NCBI GenBank assembly: GCA_028023455.1
Contig: JAQFVV010012530.1
Coordinates: 1,054,001-1,118,000, forward strand
From: Epiperipatus broadwayi
Taxonomy: Eukaryota > Onychophora > Udeonychophora > Euonychophora > Peripatidae
Length of the DNA: 64,000 bases
Reading direction: 5' to 3'
The notes under the pieces were generated by a model. It was given only the letters and a program-made list of their open reading frames with translations, was not told the origin of the DNA and searched no databases. Positions 54,201-58,220 of this stretch are shown piece after piece; within the stretch, counting starts at the first letter, position 1; each line of letters opens with the position of its first letter. A program made the position numbers and the translations under genes.

Positions 54201-57200
54201 ATGAATGGTTCAACTTAATATTTCAAGGAAATTCATCAAACTTGGAGAACATTTAATAGCACTTAATTTTCATGTACAATAGTTACTATTTCATTCTTGC
54301 AATTAACACTATTTAAACTTTTTCCTTTATAAATTCTTGATAACTTCAGGCAAAATAACACTCACTTTGTTTGACTAACAGACATGAATTTCAATGAGAT
54401 TTTAGTTGCTTGTATGACAATTGGTATATAAACATATCCTAGTCCTCATGCTTAAATTAGGCAGTAAATGGAAAACCAAAAGGAAATCCACTTATTATCT
54501 TAGTTGAAAATGATTAAAGCAAATAAAAATTAATCTAAGTTTAAATAAACTTCATTACAATAGACAAAGAAAAACTGTTTGAAGGTAGTAAACGATGGAT
54601 TTTTACAATCTTTCAACAAACATATAATACATTAAATATAATACACCATAATTGCCAAAAACTTAACTGGTTTTTACATATAAATTATATGACCATGATC
54701 ATAATGCTTAAACAAAATAATAATAGCCTATAGTAAATGGAATTACTACCTAATTGCAATGGTGCCTTGACAACATTGTTCTTATTAGTCATTTTTCAAA
54801 AGCAAGCACAACTTTATCGTTAACATCAATTTTACAAATACAGATGGGAAGAGTTCTCACAAGAATATAAAAAATCTTCCAAAAAATGTAAGAATTTGAA
54901 TTGGGGCCTCAAGGCATATAAGTGATTTCACACAAATTTTTTCACAATTATTTGCAAAAACAAATTATTTAAATCTATTCTAATCAGATCCAATAAAGAA
55001 TCACTTGGTCAGAATCCTAATACTATAACAAAGGGTGAATTAAAAGTGAATATTATTTCCTCAATTACAATCAGAGGATTGTGATTAACTTCCACTACCC
55101 CCTGACAAATGCCGGTGATTCAATTTTGCATTAAATGATGCAAAGTGGACAAATATTCTTAATACTGCAGTAAGCTGAAAGAGTCAACTGATGTTATTTT
55201 AGTACCGTGTTTCCCCAAAAATAAGGCCTAACCAGAAAATAAGTCTTAGCATGATTTTTCAAGATGTTGATAGTATAAGTCCTGGCTCAAATATTAAATC
55301 CTAGTTAGGATTATCAGCCAGATGGACAGATATCATTTGTCTATTGAAACACACGACAGCTGTTTAGAATTATAAAGTAATGAATATCATGTTCAAAACA
55401 TTTATATATAGAGATTATAACTAACATAAGAAAAGGAAAACCATTTCGAATTAAAGTAATGAATGTATAAATAAATATAAAAGTAAATTTTTTTAGTTAC
55501 TTAAAATTATTTTACTGACAGACTCATAATTAATTATTTTAATAAACTTGCAAACACAATTTTTCTTTTCATTTATCAATGCACCTGCCTTCATTCAATC
55601 TGATATGATTCAACAGTATATATTGTAAATAAATCAACATTAATATCTGAAAAGGCTGAAACTTATTACCAGTGGGGAATCTCAGTTCACAAATTAATCA
55701 AGACAGCTTAACGTTTCATATATTATATTAAATAAAATATTATTAATTTCAACATGAAAAAAACTTTTAATATTCTCATATATAACGAGAATGTTTTGTG
55801 ATATGTTTACAATCCTAAATACAACATATTCAAGTAGTAGTGAAAGTTATTTACACGATGTTAAAATTGGTAATATTAAATAAATGTAGATTTTTGTACT
55901 TAAATAAATGTAGATTTTTGTATTTGAATAAATATATATTTTTGTATATGAAAAAAGTAGCACATTCCCTGAAAATAATCCCTAAGCCATCTTTGGGAAC
56001 AAAAATTAATATAAGACAGAGTCTTATTGTTGGGGAAACTCAGTATTAGTATTCCTTAGCCAACAAAAAAGTATCTATAGATAGAATAAAAATGAGGTTA
56101 CTAAAATTCAATTATTAAGCAGGTATCAAATCTACATAACTATGCATGCAGACTGGCTTGGGTTCAAAACCTAAAGGTTTTTTTTTTTGCTTAAAAATAA
56201 ATAAAAAAATTAAAGATTACTGGCAAATGCTTAACTATATTCATTCCAGTTTTGAACCACAAGTCCTAATTGATAAAATCAAAAGCCAGAATAGATTTGG
56301 AAATGGAGAATTACTTACACTGCTGTCTGGCAATAACCATTTATTCAAGCTTATAATAAGTGGACCTAAATTAAAGAATGGAGACATGCTCTCAATGTCA
56401 GAAGAATTGAAATAAACTTTATTTTAAAATAATAATAATAATATTCATCAAACATTATTCAGTTATACATATTTTAATATCTACAACAGATCTGTCCACT
56501 ATCTATCAATTCTGAAATTCATAACCTGTTTACAACTAAAATACATGTTAACAGTCTTTGCAAGCCTTTTTCAGATTCAAATGGTATTTTTAAACAAATA
56601 TAAGGCATGATATATGATATTATCAAATGAGGCAGAAATAATCACTTCATTTTGGCTCTAAAAGCCATCTTCAAATAGCAGCCAGCACAAATATATAAGT
56701 ATAAATTAACATCAACATCTTTTATATATATCTATAAAATGATAAACATATAGTAATACCCTAATTTTACTTCATTTGTCAATAATTGTTTAGTAATTAT
56801 TATAAAAAGAGGTAACTCTTTATTCCAGTCATTGCTGGTGGGATGAAGTTGTACTGGATTATGAAATATAATTCTTTAGTTTAGCATTGTGCATGCCTAT
56901 TTTCAATATATATATATAATAAAGAATAGAAATAAGATCATATCCATGTAAACAGAGAAAACCTTTAACCTTTAGTTATGGCAAGAAACTAACATTACCT
57001 ACTAATTGACAATCACTGAGGCTTAAAAAATTTTTCTCATCAATCTATAATAGCTCGTTTTTTCATATGTCATAGCACCGGCCGGGATGCAAACCCCCAA
57101 AGTCTGCAACCAACTACTTGCTTACAAGGCAACTGTGACAATATAGCTCATTTGTTTGAATTTTTTATTGACATATACCTTTTAATTCAACAAAAACTCC

Positions 57201-58220
57201 AACAAAAGATCTATTATATATTAATGAGAAAACTTCTTTAGGATCAGGGAGTGTCAATTAGTAATAATTGATGTTTCTTGGCAATATCAAATGTTAAAGG
57301 TTATCTCAGTTTACATGGATATAATCTCATTTTTATTCTTTATTATAATAACAATCCATGAAAATATTTAATTCAATATATATAATACATTGCAGAGTAT
57401 ATGTCTCTTCAATATCTCTCCATGAGTATATGAAATAAATTAAGGAAATCAATAGGACATTACCACATCAATCATGTGCGGATTGCAGTTTTTACATTCT
57501 ACATAAGGAAACCAAAAAAGCTTATTTACAGACCAACAACAAATAACTAGCTAAGATGCATGTGAGCTACCTATCTAAAACAAATTCTAAGATACTTGAA
57601 ATTTTTTTCATTTTTAACTGTTTCATCATGAGGCTACCTTTCACATATATTCTTACACTAATCAAATAAAAAAAATCATTACAATATTATCTTTCCCCTT
57701 GTCTATAAATGTTATATAAAAGATTCCAAGAATGAAAAATCAAATAAAAACATTAATACCATTATAATTTTCCAACAATCCAATTTGTTTGGATACATTC
57801 CAAATCTTTAGCACACGTGAAAAGTCTTGATTACATTACTTTTTCCTTTAGCTTATCTAAAACAAAATAAAATTCCTAAGTATTTATTTTTTAAATTTAG
57901 TTTTTATAAAGATACTTAAGTTTCAATAATTTTCCTTGTTACTCCAATCAAACAAACTAGTAATTGTATTACAATTGCAAATTATTCCTATATTTCTTTG
58001 CTGATTGTTTTTTATTATGTAAGCTTTAAAACTAATCAATAATTATAAAACTTGAGAAAAAAAAAATTTAAAAGACACTTCATAATTTAAAAAAAAAAGG
58101 TTACATTATTAATTACCTTATCATGAGGCTCCCGGACATTGAGTAGAACATCTAAACAAGGTACTGATTTAGTATTAATGTAATGATCAACAAGACTATG
58201 AAGCAACCAGGCTTCTCTAG
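1..58220 (-). CDS. TSC1: TSC1 (hamartin), partial: seven exons on the minus strand, both ends missing
   Basis: Hamartin binds and stabilises tuberin (TSC2). With TBC1D7 they form the cytosolic/lysosomal TSC complex, the GTPase-activating partner of Rheb, which restrains mTORC1. Joining the exons 58220-58117, 35202-35044, 29587-29443, 25084-24930, 18237-18164, 11854-11661 and 255-1 gives one open frame of about 360 residues. It follows human hamartin from about residue 36 into the region after residue 305. Recognisable segments are LVDHYINT, REPHDK, HLLDRF, FEIFGRL, FQRLYGMYPCNF, RVRIHP and AHDIVVECASISLD. This covers the N-terminal helical (HEAT-like) core and the start of the low-complexity linker. 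The C-terminal coiled coil that binds TSC2 lies beyond position 1, and the ATG exon was not found. All internal junctions use AG/GT with phases 1,0,0,1,0,2,1, as in vertebrates. No in-frame stop or frameshift is seen, so the gene looks functional. Identification rests on remembered family sequence. Confidence 0.96.
2745..3076. mobile_element. Foldback MITE, ~330 bp
   Basis: The two halves are inverted copies. GGTCATGCGCT at 2745 pairs with AGCACATGACC ending at 3076. The internal blocks GGACCACTTATGCTTAGAGC (2797-2816) and its complement near 3025-3044 match exactly. GATGAAATCAGAG pairs with CTGATTTCAGCAC. About 60-90 bp of unpaired loop remains. No coding capacity and no clear target duplication were seen. 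Confidence 0.75.
5845..6770 (-). mobile_element. RTE-type non-LTR retrotransposon, 5'-truncated and mutated
   Basis: Minus-strand frames read, in order, an RT segment (SISPKRFTAVLQEIF), the catalytic HLDFADDVVIF, a thumb region (YLGLIITTDGN, INHRIKLGWSAFGRSN) and the C-terminal LTYGSETWTLNRRAMQRLQ, RRDDNRWTVEIL, RDCKRPRKRS. Stops and frameshifts interrupt it, for example a stop before EAKEVKVN and a frame break after TERCMLGVTKR. The intact part is 6093-6368. The low-coordinate end is the element's 3' end. It belongs to the same subfamily as the copies at 36135-36575 and 51768-52590. Confidence 0.85.
7862..8019. repeat. Tandem duplication, two 79-bp units
   Basis: GTAATTTTACAAAAATCAAT begins at 7871 and again at 7950. 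Both units end in GAGGTCAAAATATGCAGC and differ at only a few positions, so the duplication is fairly recent. Confidence 0.85.
8554..8712. mobile_element. Small inverted-repeat element with 32-bp arms
   Basis: TTATAAATCTCTTCATATAC (8554-8573), continuing to TTTAATGCAA at 8585, is the reverse complement of 8681-8712 with one mismatch. The ~95-bp centre contains GATGAAGACTGCAGGACAG, a short hairpin-like motif. Confidence 0.7.
9371..9466 (+). repeat. tRNA-derived SINE copy
   Basis: TGGTTTAGTGTAATGG (9375-9390) resembles a pol III A box, and ATCGATTCGAGATC (9425-9438) a B box, at tRNA-like spacing. The following CTTGAACTACTTATGA is shared with two other copies (16964-17056 and 23085-23166, both minus strand). 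The acceptor stem is degenerate, so this is not a functional tRNA gene. Confidence 0.6.
9718..10133. mobile_element. Foldback MITE, ~415 bp with ~165-bp arms
   Basis: The left arm (TGTTACATTTACCGTTGTC, CCCTCCACTCACAA, CCATCCATTTCAGATAAATA, AGATAATTTCTAG-like) is repeated in reverse complement at 9957-10133. A ~70-bp loop around 9890-9955 separates the arms. They differ by a few substitutions and one short gap. No ORF. Confidence 0.85.
10470..11260. repeat. Inverted and tandem repeat array, family shared with 13735-14945
   Basis: ATCACATGATCAC(T/C)ATTCTTTAT occurs at about 10513 and again at about 10927 in direct orientation (period about 420). CTTTTACTTTTTTAGCTAAC (10750 area) recurs inverted at about 11012-11032. 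TCATCCAATATC and GATATTGGATGA mark opposite-orientation halves. Diagnostic strings GAGGAGCCTTGGAT and GAACCAAAGACACCAAAA (as complement) link it to the array at 13735-14945. Confidence 0.75.
11661..11854 (-). CDS. TSC1: TSC1 exon equivalent to human exon 9
   Basis: This 194-nt exon has phase 2 in and phase 1 out, acceptor CTAACTATAG and donor GTAATG. It opens (R)WKAMEAHDIVVECASISLD, against human [20 protein letters not shown], and then becomes Ser-rich and divergent (SSSLESSHGPGTS). This marks the end of the conserved core and the start of the linker. It is 18 nt longer than human exon 9 (176 nt), and the extra codons are in the divergent half. Confidence 0.95.
12000..12014. repeat. (TA)n microsatellite
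   Basis: A short pure TA run (ATATATATATATATA) in the intron between exons 8 and 9. Confidence 0.9.
13735..14945. repeat. Nested inverted/tandem repeat array
   Basis: The left half contains two direct copies of GCCAGAAGGCTTGTGCATAA with about 120 bp of following sequence (from 13856 and 13989). The right half contains two ~455-bp tandem units on the opposite strand (ACTGAACTGAGTTCAGACC near 14150 and 14607), each including GATATTGGATGAGTAGGCAC and GAAACTAGTCTGGG. The outer ends CCAATAAACATCACATG (13742) and CATGTGATGTTTATTGG (14514) are reverse complements. Copies are well conserved. No ORF is credible; a 66-residue frame at 14301-14501 is chance. Confidence 0.8.
15160..15560 (-). mobile_element. 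Possible non-LTR retrotransposon C-terminal relic
   Basis: The minus-strand frame at 15344-15529 reads HEEKRDAIEMLEKIQLGYCV, like the post-RT segment of some LINE ORFs (IE.VQ..FC). Past its stop the same strand gives degenerate WFQTDHWIPMLRQVHKND. This is a weak resemblance with no catalytic motif visible. Confidence 0.28.
16964..17056 (-). repeat. tRNA-derived SINE copy
   Basis: The reverse complement reads GGTGCATGATTTACTGCAGT, then AGAATGTCGGATTCTGGAAT, then GGTCCTCGGATTGATGCC (B-box-like). Box order matches the copies at 9371-9466 and 23085-23166, and the shared post-B-box segment TCAAACTTTTTTATGAAC follows. Confidence 0.6.
18164..18237 (-). CDS. TSC1: TSC1 exon equivalent to human exon 8 (short)
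   Basis: This 74-nt exon has phase 0 in and phase 2 out, acceptor TTTTTTTATTAG and donor GTAATTAT. It encodes PYLERVRIHPLLVTASKEME and then ISAT plus two bases of an Arg codon. This matches hamartin MEHVRIHPELVTGSKDHE, residues about 222-246. Length equals human exon 8. It is too short to appear as an open frame and was found by homology and splice signals. Confidence 0.94.
18310..18345 (+). other. (TA)n run followed by an LTR-like TGTAACGG start
   Basis: ATATATATATATATT is directly followed by TGTAACGGTATGCATCC. At 21105-21130 the same arrangement occurs with TGTAACGGGCACACATG. TGTAACGG is a common start of Gypsy-type LTRs. The following sequences differ from one another, and no LTR end or primer site could be paired. 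Confidence 0.3.
21380..21810. repeat. Direct/inverted repeat pair
   Basis: GTAAACAAGACATTTATTTT followed by ATATAGCRC occurs at about 21385 and 21711, each followed by TTATAAACTGTAATACCAAT. CCAATAAGCTAATGCACATG (21439 area) is inverted as GCACATGTGCATTAGCTTAT (21770 area). The arrangement suggests duplication of an element end. No coding content. Confidence 0.6.
22036..22106. repeat. Short tandem duplication (~38-bp unit)
   Basis: GATGTGCTATATGTGTTAGT appears twice, about 35-38 bp apart. It lies inside a 118-residue minus-strand open frame (21883-22239) that has no recognisable domain. Confidence 0.75.
22736..22900. other. GC-richer island of unknown origin
   Basis: In otherwise A/T-dominated intron, this patch follows TATAAATATCCGTTACGTGC and contains GCCGCACTTGGGC, GACCACCGGAGATAGACC and GATCTGAGTCGGC. 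It may be part of a retroelement LTR or another transposed fragment. No ORF, tRNA fold or splice evidence supports a gene. Confidence 0.4.
23085..23166 (-). repeat. tRNA-derived SINE copy
   Basis: The reverse complement reads GCATGGTTTAGTGCAATGG (A-box-like), then AGAATGCCAGATTCTGGAAT, then GGTTTTTGAATCGGTGCTTG (B-box-like) and AACTTCTTATGATTGC. It is closest to the 16964-17056 copy in the middle and to 9371-9466 at the A box and tail. Confidence 0.62.
23228..23312 (+). mobile_element. Isolated 3' end of the LINE family seen at 62670-64000
   Basis: TAGCTAACAGGTTTCTCTGG, then ATTGCTGAGAGATTCTTGAC, then AAGAGAAGCTACAGTATATC, ending in (ATCAC)n, is the reverse-complement match of 62670-62760, where the same order follows the LINE coding relic. 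It is therefore a severely 5'-truncated insertion. Confidence 0.65.
23385..23800. repeat. Tandem duplication, two diverged ~204-bp units
   Basis: GTTTTTGGTAAT at 23397 and 23601 begins two units. Both run through TTTTAAATTAATTAAATTTC, ATTTGCAA(A/G)TG-like, GAAAAAAATA and TTTAAACTGAAATC. Units are clearly related but have many substitutions and small gaps. Confidence 0.75.
24930..25084 (-). CDS. TSC1: TSC1 exon equivalent to human exon 7
   Basis: This 155-nt exon has phase 1 in and phase 0 out, acceptor ATTGTTCTAG and donor GTAAGTTT. It carries the best conserved stretch in the window: YALFQRLYGMYPCNFLAY, then LRSH, against hamartin YALFHRLYGMYPCNFVSF...LRSH. Length equals human exon 7. The 62-residue open frame at 24918-25106 extends into flanking intron on both sides and is not the true coding extent. 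Confidence 0.97.
25085..29442 (-). other. TSC1 intron (between exons 6 and 7), 4.4 kb
   Basis: AT-rich intron. A tRNA-like patch lies at 26330-26545. Patches at 26880-27040 and 28340-28550 have longer open frames (61-79 residues) but no recognisable domain. The rest shows short microsatellites (TATATATGTGTGTGTG near 27388) only. Confidence 0.88.
26330..26545 (-). repeat. Possible tRNA-derived SINE or pol III-like fragment
   Basis: The reverse complement contains TAGTAACTCATGGAGTGTTG and, about 30 bp on, CAGATTCGAGGTCACAACCC, an A-box/B-box-like pair, in a patch more GC-rich than its surroundings. No second copy was seen in the window, so this is tentative. Confidence 0.35.
29443..29587 (-). 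CDS. TSC1: TSC1 exon equivalent to human exon 6
   Basis: This 145-nt exon has phase 0 in and phase 1 out. It follows acceptor GATTTTGTAG and precedes donor GTACAAAT. It reads MDVHVPVLLPGLLIV, then LLPIVPALL, then YELFEIFGRLALW and KKP plus one base. This matches hamartin MDTDVVVLTTGVLVL, MLPMIP and FDIFGRLSSW...KKP(G). Exon length equals human exon 6 exactly. It is an alternating hydrophobic helical segment of the core, not a membrane segment. Confidence 0.96.
29853..30190 (+). pseudogene. Mariner-type helix-turn-helix transposase N-terminus, degraded
   Basis: From an ATG at 29903, the frames read in pieces F..NWAKL, then TEMFEMIQTMYANEVMSH, then DFVTAQKVSEDD-like text. This follows the N-terminal helix-turn-helix of mariner/SETMAR-like proteins (GKTATEMFEMIQ..YG.EAMS...RFRDGRE). 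Frameshifts separate the pieces, and no DDE/D catalytic domain follows. Upstream and downstream DNA matches 42025-42340, so both derive from one family in the same orientation. Confidence 0.6.
30196..31005. mobile_element. Palindromic foldback element, ~810 bp
   Basis: Both halves are inverted copies from the ends (CACTGAAACACACTGTA near 30203; CACAGTGTGTCTCAGTAATG ending 31000) to the centre near 30590. Paired blocks include AAATTATATACTTTGAAC, CTTATCAACAC/GTGTTGATAAG, CTCCTCATG/ATGAGGAGC and AAAACTTTTCAATGTAAAAA. TA is present outside both ends, compatible with Tc1/mariner-type insertion. The element starts just downstream of the mariner relic. No ORF. Confidence 0.82.
31282..31653. mobile_element. 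hAT-type MITE, 372 bp with 8-bp target duplication
   Basis: Left terminus CAATGGTTCCCAACC and right terminus GGGAACCACTG (complement CAGTGGTTCCC) form short inverted repeats of hAT/Charlie type. Flanking 8-mers ATCTAGTA (31274-31281) and CTCTAGTA (31654-31661) match at 7 of 8 positions, the 8-bp duplication expected of hAT transposition. The interior has no ORF but has a G12 run at about 31617. Confidence 0.85.
35044..35202 (-). CDS. TSC1: TSC1 exon equivalent to human exon 5
   Basis: This 159-nt, 53-codon exon has phase 0 at both ends, acceptor TTTTATTTTCAG and donor GTAAGTG. It begins HLLDRF and contains LGHLIRKHPSW and TLLKSLK, matching hamartin HLLDRI, LGHVIRLQPSW and SLLKCLK. Human exon 5 is 51 codons, so there are two extra codons, in the region after HLLDRF. 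It encodes helices of the N-terminal core. An open frame on the opposite strand over 34837-35049 only clips its end and is a shadow. Confidence 0.96.
36135..36575 (+). mobile_element. RTE-type retrotransposon 3' fragment
   Basis: The plus strand reads PVLTYGSETWTLNRRTIQRL, RSMERCMLGVTRRDQKCNVW, GHIAKRDDNRWTIEILN, a stop, IPRDCKRPRKKPHVRWMDEI and GETFILQWIDNG followed by a stop. It ends in a GATGATAATGATGATGAT 3' tail typical of this element type. The reverse transcriptase part is missing (5' truncation). Confidence 0.87.
39000..41990 (+). other. Possible LTR/retroelement remnant with primer-binding-like site and unassigned ORF
   Basis: AATAAAGG near 41664 is followed about 80 bp later by ACGGGCAGATTTGGTGCCATG (41740-41762), which resembles an LTR end followed by a TGGTGCC-type primer-binding site. 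An open frame 41703-41975 of 90 residues, with charged text such as EKDTKTDYSAKRESRL, covers this point. 41160-41480 is a C/T/A-rich imperfect TTCATT-type tract. No LTR partner or gag/pol motif was found, so the call is weak. Confidence 0.25.
41160..41480 (+). repeat. Pyrimidine-rich degenerate microsatellite-like tract
   Basis: About 320 bp of imperfect TTCATT/CATTATTCTC-like units with almost no G on the plus strand. It looks like decayed simple repeat or a pyrimidine-biased untranslated region of a retroelement. Confidence 0.5.
42025..42340 (+). pseudogene. Mariner-type helix-turn-helix transposase N-terminus, degraded
   Basis: From an ATG at 42065 the frames read MEQYVLTLDFVLNW, then (after a shift) TAMELFEMIQTVYRSDTMRC, then KFRDGRESSENDL. 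These follow the mariner/SETMAR helix-turn-helix, with frameshifts and without the catalytic domain. Flanks (GCATGAAATGTAA before; TTTCATGTTGCAACTTATGA after) match 29853-30190. It ends about 300 bp before the left inverted repeat of the 11-kb structure. Confidence 0.6.
42653..43333 (+). repeat. Left inverted repeat of the 11-kb structure
   Basis: Reverse-complement match to 52894-53628 over almost its full length, including GGCCACCAGAGGTGCTGGTC, ACTACCAAGAACCTAGGTGG, CATCATAGATTTACATACGA and AATCTATAAGTCAATTCTAA. The outer 270 bp contain four boxes related to GTGGCGCTG at 42687, 42765, 42836 and 42913. The inner part includes a T-run/AAAAATCGATC/T-run segment at 43108-43140. The 121-residue minus frame over 42531-42896 and the 67-residue plus frame are chance. 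Confidence 0.88.
43334..44998. other. Interior left part of the 11-kb structure, no gene
   Basis: AT-rich with a few GC spots (GAAACGGCGCGCATTTAG near 44196; GTCATTTAGCGCTCC near 44273). Near the right end TATATATATAAG (44745-44756) is followed by a GC-richer stretch with AATAAA at about 44866, resembling a TATA box and polyadenylation signal. No open frame of note. Confidence 0.5.
44999..46858 (+). repeat. Direct repeat copy A (~1.86 kb)
   Basis: Matches 49430-51268 in the same orientation from TGTGACAGTCAGATGATG to CTAATAGGTTAG/TATTAATAGA. Shared landmarks include GTGTTGGTGTTTGCGTTTTG, CAAATGGCGGACAAAAAGAG and CCTTCCATTGTTTGTATG. Differences are mostly small insertions/deletions. It starts TGTGACA like many LTRs, but no TG...CA end, primer site or coding region could be assigned. 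Open frames on both strands (61-95 residues) are short and not conserved between copies. Confidence 0.9.
46990..47570 (+). other. Strand-asymmetric T/G/C-rich island between the direct repeats
   Basis: The plus strand is nearly devoid of A for ~580 bp (CGCCCCTTTTTTGTTTTTTT, CCCGTTAGCCCGCGCATG, CCCGTTTGAGCGCGTGCC) and much more GC-rich than its surroundings. A 124-residue plus frame (47171-47545) is very rich in Phe/Val/Leu/Cys/Ser, as expected from T/G/C composition alone. The minus strand is A-rich with a hydrophilic, stop-interrupted reading. It could be a retroelement 5' region or gag-like relic. No family recognised. Confidence 0.45.
48756..48856 (+). repeat. Three tandem-like copies of a TTCACCTAACGGTTACT motif
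   Basis: TTTCACCTAAACGTTACTAG (near 48759), CTTCACCTAACGGTTACTCA (near 48809) and a third copy immediately after (48835-48854) lie in ~100 bp. Copies 2 and 3 are adjacent with a ~25-bp period. Function unknown. Confidence 0.8.
49430..51268 (+). repeat. Direct repeat copy B (~1.84 kb)
   Basis: Same sequence and orientation as 44999-46858. Compared with A, it lacks short blocks at many GC-containing sites (CGGCGTCCGTGGC in A against CGTCCTGGC in B; CATACGCGAGAT against CATACCAGAT) and has extra single bases elsewhere. The flank before it (49314-49429, with AAGGGAGGGCGGGTGGG) is unrelated to the flank before copy A. Confidence 0.9.
51768..52590 (-). mobile_element. RTE-type retrotransposon, best preserved copy in the window
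   Basis: Two long minus-strand frames, 52701-52198 and 52187-51777, join across one frameshift at about 52200 (an A run). They encode HLDFADDVVVFANNALELQ (catalytic FADD), YLGQIINTDGN, INHRIKLGWSAFGRNN, LTYGSETWTLNRRAMQRL, GHIVRRDDNRWTIEILNW and ETFIMQWIDNG, then a (GATGAT)n 3' tail. It is 5'-truncated within the reverse transcriptase. It lies inside the 11-kb structure, so it probably inserted there later. Confidence 0.9.
52594..52893. other. Spacer with homopolymers before the right inverted repeat
   Basis: Contains a G10 run (52769-52778) and AAAAAAGATCGATTTTTAAA (52870-52893). The latter duplicates a segment found inside the inverted repeat at about 53086-53110. No gene. Confidence 0.6.
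52894..53628 (-). repeat. Right inverted repeat of the 11-kb structure
   Basis: Reverse-complement partner of 42653-43333, about 54 bp longer. Most of the extra length is an additional unit (CAAGCGGGCAGCTTTGCTGC and following, 53446-53506). It has five boxes related to CAGCGCCAC, at 53296, 53373, 53437, 53507 and 53586. Confidence 0.88.
55205..56043. mobile_element. Tc1/mariner-type nonautonomous element, ~840 bp, both ends present
   Basis: Left end CCGTGTTTCCCCAAAAATA and right end (complement) CTGAGTTTCCCCAACAATAA are inverted repeats, each flanked by TA (55203-55204 and 56044-56045), as in Tc1/mariner insertion. Subterminal text (CAGAAAATAAGTC, TAGCATGATTTTTCAAGATG; and CCCTGAAAATAATCCCTAA, ACAAAAATTAATATAAGAC) resembles a DNA transposon family I recall from vertebrate genomes. 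Three tandem ~25-bp AATAAATGTAGATTTTTGTA units occur at 55880-55950. No transposase frame is visible. Confidence 0.72.
55876..55955 (+). repeat. Short tandem repeat, three ~27-bp units
   Basis: AATAAATGTAGATTTTTGTA occurs at about 55879 and 55906, and a third diverged copy (AATAAATATATATTTTTGTA) at about 55928. It sits near the right end of the element 55205-56043. Confidence 0.8.
57062..57150 (-). repeat. tRNA-like patch, possibly Thr-type SINE head or tRNA pseudogene
   Basis: The reverse complement contains TTGCCTTGTAAGCAA, a 4-bp stem around a seven-base loop CTTGTAA with TGT at the anticodon position. Further on, GGGGGTTTGCATCCCGG resembles a T arm/B box. The variable region is too long and the 5' half does not fold convincingly, so it is not a functional tRNA. 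Confidence 0.4.
58117..58220 (-). CDS. TSC1: TSC1 exon equivalent to human exon 4
   Basis: The 104-nt exon starts with two bases of a split codon after a long T tract ending GAATCTAG, and ends AAG before GTAATT. It encodes 34 residues including LVDHYINT and ending REPHDK, matching hamartin residues about 36-70 (LVDYYLET...EPHDK). Human exon 4 is also 104 nt and in the same phase. An alternative AG four bases downstream would break the conserved phase. The phase-1 entry means a preceding coding exon, carrying the ATG and about 35 codons, lies further upstream. Confidence 0.95.

Larger units (their letters stand above)
35203..58116 (-). other. TSC1 intron (between exons 4 and 5), 22.9 kb
   Basis: The longest intron. 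It holds an RTE copy (36135-36575), a possible retroelement remnant (39000-41990), a mariner relic (42025-42340), the 11-kb inverted-repeat structure (42653-53628), a Tc1/mariner-type element (55205-56043) and a tRNA-like patch (57062-57150). 36600-38990, 53650-55200 and 56050-58110 are otherwise AT-rich with no recognisable gene. An 89-94-residue frame at 35583-35867 (minus) is unassigned. Confidence 0.88.

Noticed and set aside
55840-56415. Plus-strand frames of 69 and 89 residues
   Set aside because: The first is the tandem repeat within the mariner-type element. The second has no domain and runs through simple sequence.
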